Assembly: GCA_037447655.1 (NCBI GenBank)
Contig: JBBHKE010003383.1
Span: 235,380 to 248,547 of the forward strand
From: Zygnema cylindricum
Taxonomy: Eukaryota; Streptophyta; Zygnematophyceae; Zygnematales; Zygnemataceae
Reading direction: 5' to 3'
Length of the DNA: 13,168 nt
A program made the position numbers and the translations under genes. This document shows positions 8,556 through 13,168 of the stretch, piece by piece. Each line of letters opens with the position of its first letter. Positions within the stretch are counted from its first letter, which is position 1. The notes under the pieces are model-generated. The model had not been told where the DNA came from, did not search any database, and saw only the letters and a list, made by a program, of their open reading frames with translations.

Positions 8556-8780
8556 CATGTTGACGTACGTGAAATGTGCGCTCGATACCCGGAATTGTGG
8601 TAAAATCCACTCTAAAACCTATATAAAAATGGACCCACCAGCGTAACATGTGAGCTGGTGGCACAATGGTAGTGCGTTCGCAACTAAAGTGAAAGGTCCC
8701 AGGTTCAAATCCTGGCCGACTCATAAATCCCTTTATTGGGATCGTTCATTCTATCCCCCGGTTCTATGAATCTTAACACC
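8556..8780 (+). mobile_element. 225-bp insertion carrying a tRNA-like sequence
   Basis: The third array unit has 80 bases before this segment and about 36 after it, which together make one 117-bp unit, so the intervening 225 bases are an insertion. It contains a TATA-like TATATAAAA (8620-8628), a tRNA-like cloverleaf (8652-8723) and a small ATCCC/GGGAT hairpin (8727-8742). It has no terminal inverted repeats and no poly-A tail. Possible duplications at the edges (ACCCA before, ACACCA after) are not convincing. The most likely identity is a tRNA-derived SINE or a retroposed tRNA copy with flanks. Unlike a typical SINE, the tRNA part sits about 96 bases in from the left edge. Confidence 0.7.
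8652..8723 (+). tRNA. tRNA-like cloverleaf, CTA anticodon position; probably tRNA-derived, not functional
   Basis: A full 72-base cloverleaf can be drawn. Acceptor stem 8652-8658 with 8716-8722 has one C-A mismatch and one G-U pair. The D stem is GCAC/GTGC (8661-8664, 8672-8675) around AATGGTA. The anticodon stem is 8677-8681 with 8689-8693, with loop AACTAAA. The variable loop has five bases, the T stem is a perfect CCAGG/CCTGG, and the discriminator is A8723. The internal Pol III promoters are good: A box TGGCACAATGG (8659-8669) and a perfect B box GGTTCAAATCC (8702-8712). The anticodon position reads CTA, which would decode UAG, and the invariant T33 is A. Those faults, the acceptor mismatch and the location inside an insertion favour a tRNA-derived SINE head or pseudogene. 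No CCA is encoded, as normal in eukaryotes, and no TTTT terminator follows closely. Confidence 0.7.
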
Positions 8781-8816
8781 AAAAGTACACAACGATTGAC
8801 AGAAATTTGCGATGTG
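8781..8816 (+). repeat. Remainder of the interrupted third array unit
   Basis: AAAAGTACACAACGATTGAC followed by AGAAATTTGC matches the 3' third of the preceding units (compare 8321-8350 and 8439-8470). It continues the unit that stops at 8555 and so defines the right edge of the insertion. Confidence 0.85.
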
Positions 8817-9069
8817 CGGGACAAAGTTACCCGTTTGGTAACGTCGACCGAGGGACACGCCGTTTAGGGGTGCAAACGAACAAAAAGTGGGCCTATTTAA
8901 AGGTTTCCAAATTAATGACCAACTGTCTTTACTGAATTGTAAAGCGAAGGTATGCGGTTTACCAAAGTGATTGCCGGTTCTTCTACTCAGCAGACGATAG
9001 AAATCTCTTTATTATTGTTATTTGATCGAATTACGTAATACGTTTATTTGCTATACACAGTGACAATTT

Positions 9070-9154
9070 CTAATCGCAGAGACAATTTTCAAAAGATCCG
9101 TAATTGCATTAGAGTAAAATAAATATTGGAATTGCTAATCCCAGAGACAATTTT
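9070..9154. repeat. 20-bp direct repeat at the left edge of the inverted-repeat segment
   Basis: CTAATCGCAGAGACAATTTT (9070-9089) and CTAATCCCAGAGACAATTTT (9135-9154) differ at one base. The second copy belongs to the left arm of the 9128-11301 segment and the first lies just outside it. This could be a duplicated terminus, or a sign that the element extends further left. Confidence 0.85.
9120..9127. repeat. Possible left target-site duplication
   Basis: TAAATATT immediately precedes the left arm and recurs at 11302-11309 immediately after the right arm. Because AAATATT is nearly self-complementary, the match could instead be a decayed continuation of the inverted repeat. Confidence 0.4.
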
Positions 9155-9226
9155 GCTGCAGCCAGGTAGTCGCGGCGTCAATTTCAAAAATTGTACATTT
9201 GAAATCTGATTGAACAAGTTACGTAC

Positions 9227-9361
9227 CTTGAGTTCACGCTTGATCAATCCGTCGAACAACTTTATTGGCAAACATGGGGTAAGCATCTGGCGCTTGCGAA
9301 AGACGACCATAAAAACAACGTTCACACGGCTGCCCGGGTTCGGTAGCAAACTACGGCAACC
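9227..9361 (-). other. Exon-like stretch ending in a consensus splice donor, left arm
   Basis: On the minus strand the frame stays open from about 9487 and reaches CTCAAG/GTACGT at 9227/9226, a near-ideal 5' splice site. The last codons read KLFDGLIKRELK. The homologous right arm (+) reads KLFNGLTVKHKIK in the corresponding place, followed by AAAG/GTACAT at 11199/11200. That suggests a shared ancestral coding end. The frame is broken by indels and stops further upstream in the right arm, and the sequence beyond the donor is conserved just as well. So this is at most a decayed exon or a repeat with a fortuitous frame. I recognise no protein family. Confidence 0.2.
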
Positions 9362-9734
9362 ATTATTAAATAAATTTCTGCTTGATACTTTATCCGCTTC
9401 CCTCTTCAACTTGATCAACTTTGGATGTGGTAATACGTTTGGCCAGCGTACAGAAAATGCTTTGTTCTTCGGTTGATGTCGGTGCATCTATATTGTTGTC
9501 GGTGCACTATGTTAGGAATGAGGACAAACGGGGCCATACTATTCATTGCAAACGCTTTGTGTTGTACGCTTTGCGTACTTTTGTGCGGCGTTTCTGCCGT
9601 GTCAATCCGTACAAAACGCACACGGAGATGTACGGCCTGAGTCTGCGCGTTAGATTTGAGATCTCCGGTAAGCGACTTTGTTGTGTGTTGATGTTTGAGT
9701 ATTTTATAGGTCTGTTTTATTATAGAAAAAAAAC

Positions 9735-9751
9735 AGAGGCAGTCTGCCTCT
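9735..9751. repeat. 17-bp perfect palindrome
   Basis: AGAGGCAG-T-CTGCCTCT, an exact inverted repeat with a single central base. Confidence 0.85.
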
Positions 9752-10057
9752 AACTCCCATCTCCAAGCCCCCACACTTGTTGTAGTCACTGAAGGCTCGA
9801 CAAGGAGCTAGAGTCATGGCTGCCTAGGCTCTCTATGTGGACAGGGTGTAGAATTGGTAGACTTACCAAAAGGGTATTTGACGGACCTAGGAATTGACGC
9901 TGGTACGTACCGTCCATCAAGCAACCCGTAGATGTTAGCCTTATCCGTTTAGTCTAAGACTAGCCCTAAAACATATTGGGTATGGTAGATATTTAAATAG
10001 TATCTAGTAGGGTTTTCCATTTAACTGGATTATGGTTTATAGGGCATAGAAACAGTT

Positions 10058-10071
10058 GTACTTTAAAGTAC
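10058..10071. repeat. 14-bp perfect palindrome
   Basis: GTACTTTAAAGTAC is fully self-complementary. The palindrome ATCTCTAGAGAT occurs at 10233-10244. Confidence 0.85.
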
Positions 10072-10349
10072 GGACAAAGCAAATAGTACAGTATTTGTTT
10101 CAACGGTCTGTATTAAATGCCGAAATAAATCAGACGGCCGTGGTTAGCGTCGACTTTGCGGAAGGACAATTCGGCGGTTTGCGGACGCCGCCACTCCAAA
10201 CGACACGTGGCAACATCTGAGTGGTCTACAAAATCTCTAGAGATCACGATATCAAGTCCGGATGTAACAAATGTCACATTATGGCGAAGCCGTACACGAA
10301 CCGTGCAGAAAGTTCTCTGGGACCTATACTTTATTGTACGTTACAGTCT

Positions 10350-10485
10350 TGTGATTGGTCACTACCTCAATACTAGGGGGTTTAGATAGAGGTTTAAGAC
10401 TTAGAATATTTTGGGTAGATAGCCCTCTCTCCTAGAGAGCATCCTCTATAAAAGGCAAACTTTGGCCAGCCATAACTATCAATTC
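10350..10485 (+). promoter_or_regulatory. Candidate Pol II core promoter (ATTGG box, TATA, initiator)
   Basis: GATTGGTCA near 10352-10360 is an inverted CCAAT box. TATAAAAG at 10447-10454 is a strong TATA box, and TCAATTC at 10479-10485 resembles an initiator about 32 bases further on. The first ATG after it (10501) opens a 26-codon frame ending at 10581. A donor-like GAAG/GTATCT follows at about 10612. A CTCTCT-CCT-AGAGAG hairpin lies at 10425-10439, just upstream of the TATA box. The spacing is right for a promoter, possibly of an LTR or other element, but no product can be named. Confidence 0.35.
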
Positions 10486-10517
10486 ACTTGACCATTTTCA
10501 ATGATTCTTGTTGTTGC

Positions 10518-10552
10518 GGACTCAAGGGAGTCCAGGTTACACAAGGGTGTAA
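10518..10552 (+). repeat. Twin hairpins with identical AAGG loops
   Basis: GGACTC-AAGG-GAGTCC (10518-10533) and TTACAC-AAGG-GTGTAA (10537-10552) are two 6-bp stems with the same four-base loop, three bases apart. They lie about 40-70 bases after the putative transcription start and inside the short frame that begins at 10501. The stem sequences differ while the loop is constant. Confidence 0.75.
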
Positions 10553-11424
10553 TTGGCCATAGTTTTTGCATACTTGGGTGACTGCATTTATAAGGGAAAT
10601 TCAAATTGGGTGAAGGTATCTAAATCATATATTCTAACTTTGCATTATGTGGTGGAACTGAGCACACATAAAGTCTTTTTTCACAAGGGTGAAGCTGTAA
10701 TGGGGTTTTGATTGTCAAGCGGTCAATAACTTGGGTTTCTATAAACTTGGAGTCGGCACTATCTAGATTTGCTTCTTTTGATCTGCGAATGTTGTGTGGC
10801 AATGGAGCCCATAGAATTTCACCGTGCATGGTAAATGCGCACGAAAAAAGCAAAATACGCACGAAAAGGCAAATAAAATACGTGTTTAAAGGATTATGTT
10901 CGCGCATTTTCATCATTTAGTTTCATCAATATTTCTACGTGGGTACGTTTTCTTATCTTGCACAAAGTTTATTTCGTTTCAATTGAAGCTCAATTGAATT
11001 GAGAAAGTACACGCACGCATCAATTTGTTTTACATATGGTTGCCGCAGTTTTGTTACCGTAAACCTTGGCCAGCCGTGTGTATTGTTGTTTTTTTATGAC
11101 GGCCGTCGTTCGCAAGCACGACAGTTTTTTAACTCGTCATTACAATATTTCACAAGTCAAAGTTGTTCAACGGATTGACCGTCAAGCATAAGATCAAAGG
11201 TACATAACTTGTACTTATTTGTACTTAAAATGTACAATTTTTGAAAAGTTGACGCGACTACCTTCGCGCAACAAAAATTGTTTCTGCGATTAGCAATTCC
11301 CTAAATATTTGGAGGACTATTTTTTCATTTAGTTATTATATGTTCTGTCCAAATGACGTGGATGATTTTAAACGCTAATTGGATTTCACTACTGTAGCGT
11401 CATGAAAATAACAGTCAATGCTAT

Positions 11425-11427
11425 TAA
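11425..11427. repeat. Left TAA target-site duplication
   Basis: TAA directly before the left terminal inverted repeat, repeated at 12401-12403. Confidence 0.75.
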
Positions 11428-12400
11428 GGGTATGTCCCCATGTATTAAAGTATCGACTTTATTATGTCGGTTTCACCTAAAACGCAGTCCCGTACAAGAA
11501 AAACTTTAGGGGTACGAGCAAATCAATTATTTAAAAGTACAGCAAACGTGAAGTCGATACTTTAATGTACCTCATGTTTGTCGTCATGTTAGCAAATTTT
11601 GGCTTTTTCATTTTTTCGATCCCCGGGCAAAAGTCCCGCCCGTCAAAAAACTTCATCAAAAATCACCTCGCAACTGGATGTCAAGGAAAGTACCACCCAA
11701 ACAACGTATGAAAAATGGTCCAAGCACGCGCCACACGAGCGGGAAAATTTTAGGACGAGGGAGAGCACTCGCTATTTTTCTCCCTGCCCGTCACGTGCAT
11801 GTGCGAAAAAGACGAGCATGTACGGAAAAAAATATGCATGGGTCTCAGACAGCCATTTTCATTCATGGGTCCTTTGCAGAATTTTGCGTCGTCGTCGCCT
11901 CTCCCCTCTCCCTCTCACAACATCGCTTTATTATCTCGATTTTTAGAATGAGGCACGACAATATCAGTATTAAATGAAAGATATTTAAAAAATAGTTATT
12001 TTGACTACCTTTATGCATATTTTTATGGCAAGTCGAGTGAGAAAAGTAAAAAATAATGAAATCGGAGAGCCGTGGCATAAAGTTCTTGGATTTTGTGACG
12101 TCGACGTTGTCACAAGTGAGCATGGCGTCACAAAGTTACAGAACCCTAAATATCTGCCATGTCACAAAACTACAAAAAACCAAACGTCTATAACCATCGT
12201 TGTTTTTGTTAGCGTCACCAATCGTCGGAAGTTTTGTAGTCGTCTTTAACCGTCACAAAGTTGTACCTACGACTACAGCCGTTACATTCTGAAGTTACGT
12301 TTTCATTTTTGCACATTGGGACGCTTTTCAAAGTAGTACGGAACACTTCACTACTGTCCAAAATACTTTTTCAAATTATTGCTTACATGGGGACATACCC
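11428..12400. mobile_element. Non-autonomous PIF/Harbinger-like transposon
   Basis: GGGTATGTCCCCATGTA at 11428-11444 is the exact reverse complement of 12384-12400, giving 17-bp perfect terminal inverted repeats that bound 973 bp. TAA flanks both ends. A three-base TWA duplication together with termini starting GGG is the PIF/Harbinger pattern. An inner inverted repeat follows the left end (11444-11459 with 11551-11566). Frames of 99-115 codons inside overlap each other and show no DDE transposase or Myb-like motifs, so the element is non-autonomous. Identical tips suggest recent mobility. Confidence 0.85.
11444..11566. repeat. 16-bp subterminal inverted repeat within the Harbinger-like element
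   Basis: ATTAAAGTATCGACTT (11444-11459) and AAGTCGATACTTTAAT (11551-11566) are exact reverse complements about 90 bases apart. They begin right where the terminal inverted repeat ends. They have no counterpart near the right terminus, so the left end could fold alone. Confidence 0.85.
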
Positions 12401-12403
12401 TAA
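12401..12403. repeat. Right TAA target-site duplication
   Basis: Matches TAA at 11425-11427. Confidence 0.75.
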
Positions 12404-12465
12404 CTCTATTTTGTGTACATACGGCAAAAAATAACGGGATGACAAAACACCAATTCGGAGGTTTA

Positions 12466-12510
12466 CAGTACAAAACACCGTGAATTGCTATTAGTGTTAA
12501 CAACACTTAT
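12466..12510 (+). mobile_element. Isolated terminus of the 2791-3019 MITE family
   Basis: CACCGTGAATTGCTATTAG at 12476-12494, continuing GTGTT to 12498 or so, matches the reverse complement of the right end of the first MITE with two differences. CAGTACA at 12466-12472 also resembles the CAGTACA before the left end of that MITE (2788-2794). No matching second terminus is evident, so this copy is truncated or strongly diverged. CAAAACACC is also repeated at 12443-12451 and 12471-12479. Confidence 0.6.
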
Positions 12511-12849
12511 TCGATGCTCCCAAATCTTGACCCTCGAACCTAAAACATAATTAATAACTATATTTTTTCGTTTTCGCTAATGTAGGTACAGTTTAATTAG
12601 AGCTAATGACTTTAATTTGGACAGTTTTTAAATAGTGTTTGTGTTTGATTGCTTGTTTTTACGTACAAACGTACAATAAAGTAGTAAGAAAACGGAGTCG
12701 AGACGCGAAAGTGAGTGGCGGTTCCATGCGAAAGCGCCCTCAGATTTGATTCCGATGGGAGAAAATCGCGCGAATCTGTTCTCCCATGTTCAAACGTCGA
12801 CTATGTATGTTCCACTACATTAGCGGCTACACTATGGAATGTGTATCCT
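12511..12849. other. No gene seen
   Basis: AT-rich sequence with a GC-richer patch at about 12700-12790. It has no recognisable frame, and the palindromic word GGGAGAA...TTCTCCC occurs at about 12756-12785. Confidence 0.5.
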
Positions 12850-12933
12850 AATTAGTGTTAAATTTGTAAATTAGCGTTGATGCTTTGTTGGCGTTATGCT
12901 CTTGTACTCAAAATAGAATTTATAACACTAATT
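12850..12933. repeat. 84-bp segment with 11-bp inverted ends
   Basis: AATTAGTGTTA (12850-12860) and TAACACTAATT (12923-12933) are exact reverse complements. TTAGTGTT is also the core of the MITE termini at 2808 and 12491, so this may be a relative or remnant of that family. Confidence 0.55.
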
Positions 12934-12959
12934 GTTCCTTTACACTAAATATTTATCAG

Positions 12960-13080
12960 TAGTGTTGGGTATCGAGGACCTATTGCCGATATTCGATATT
13001 ATCGAATTTTAGGTACCCGATAATCGATATATCGAGACCATTTACAGAAAAGCTAAATATCCAGATTTTTTTTTCCGGAT
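12960..13080 (+). mobile_element. Possible hAT-type terminus, truncated by the window
   Basis: TAGTGTTGGGTATCGAG at 12960-12976 resembles the TAG.G.TGGG starts of many hAT elements. It is followed by dense ATCGATA words, including the perfect 17-bp palindrome ATTCGATA-T-TATCGAAT (12991-13007) and repeats of TATCGAG(G)ACC at about 12970 and 13031. The other end would lie beyond the window, so the call rests on one terminus. Confidence 0.35.
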
Positions 13081-13168
13081 TTTTTTTTTCAAAACCCCCC
13101 CCCTCCCCCCACCCCCCCACCCCCCCTGTGGCGGGGGCTAAGTGGGGGGGGGGGGGGGGGCCCTCCCT
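13067..13168. repeat. Poly-T, poly-C and poly-G contig-end sequence
   Basis: Two T runs separated by CCGGA, then C runs of 9, 6, 7 and 7 broken by single bases (13095-13126), then a 17-base G run (13144-13160). Poly-C facing poly-G at a sequence end is typical of an assembly or base-calling artefact, although a real G-rich repeat is possible. Confidence 0.8.

Larger units (their letters stand above)
9362..11037. other. Interior of the inverted-repeat segment, no gene recognised
   Basis: Apart from the promoter-like region and hairpins listed separately, this 1.7-kb stretch has only short overlapping frames with no recognisable motif. A 20-bp near-duplicate (CGCACGAAAA followed by A/G and GCAAA) lies at about 10838-10877. 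No transposase, reverse transcriptase or integrase signature was seen. Confidence 0.5.
9128..11301. mobile_element. 2.17-kb segment bounded by long inverted arms
   Basis: The left arm (9128-9361) is the inverted, diverged copy of the right arm (11038-11301). Shared outer sequence includes GGAATTGCTAATC, then AGA(G/A)ACAATTTT, GGTAGTCGCG and AAAAATTGTACATTT. Shared inner sequence includes TTACGTAC/TTATGTAC, TTGCGAA, CACACGGCTG and GGCAACC. A candidate 8-bp direct duplication TAAATATT flanks it. Long arms with an 8-9-bp duplication are typical of Mutator-like or foldback elements, but no MULE transposase is visible, so the superfamily is inference. The interior contains a promoter-like region and several perfect palindromes. 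An alternative is two unrelated insertions of one repeat family in opposite orientation. Confidence 0.55.

Noticed and set aside
8515-8724. Minus-strand frame beginning MSRPGFEPGT
   Set aside because: This peptide is the well-known antisense translation of a tRNA T arm and B box. It reflects the tRNA-like sequence and is not a protein gene.
7970-8816. Tandem units considered as a CRISPR array
   Set aside because: The units are directly adjacent, about 117 bp and similar throughout, with no short repeat and unique spacer alternation.
9421-9789. Frames of 110 (+) and 124 (-) codons on opposite strands
   Set aside because: They are mutually overlapping shadows without recognisable motifs, inside repeat-derived sequence.
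11599-11977. Two overlapping plus-strand frames of 99-115 codons in the Harbinger-like element
   Set aside because: Considered as a transposase remnant, but no DDE or Myb-like features are visible and the frames overlap in different phases.

Overview
The window looks like non-coding nuclear DNA from a eukaryote, most likely an invertebrate animal. There are no long reading frames, no operon-like spacing and no recognisable protein domain. Short TIR transposons, tandem repeats, microsatellites and one tRNA-derived cloverleaf fill it. CpG dinucleotides are frequent, which argues against a heavily methylated vertebrate genome. The organism assignment is inference and no species is proposed.

Layout. 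1-877 is a low-complexity border: a pyrimidine tract at 1-60 and a 170-bp purine tract at 706-877 that holds a G-quadruplex motif. 878-2790 is AT-rich with nothing recognisable. 2791-3019 is a short MITE with long terminal inverted repeats. 3080-3701 is a complete non-autonomous hAT element with an exact 8-bp target duplication. 3889-4183 is a foldback segment around a strong hairpin. 4184-7969 carries many short palindromes and hairpins but no gene. 8076-8816 is an array of about 117-bp units, interrupted by a 225-bp insertion (8556-8780) that contains a tRNA-like sequence (8652-8723). 9128-11301 is bounded by diverged inverted arms of about 235-265 bp and encloses a TATA promoter-like region and several palindromes. 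11428-12400 is a 973-bp PIF/Harbinger-like element with TAA target duplications. 12466-13080 holds a second terminus of the first MITE family, a small inverted repeat and a possible hAT-type terminus. The last 100 bases are poly-T, poly-C and poly-G and look like a contig end or sequencing artefact.

No gene here can be assigned a function. All the DNA transposon-like elements appear non-autonomous: none contains a transposase that I can recognise, so they would depend on enzymes encoded elsewhere. The most informative structures are the four cleanly bounded insertions (MITE, hAT, tRNA-bearing insertion, Harbinger-like) and the 2.17-kb inverted-repeat segment. I found no convincing previously undescribed functional system. 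The 2.17-kb segment and the tRNA-bearing insertion best merit follow-up.
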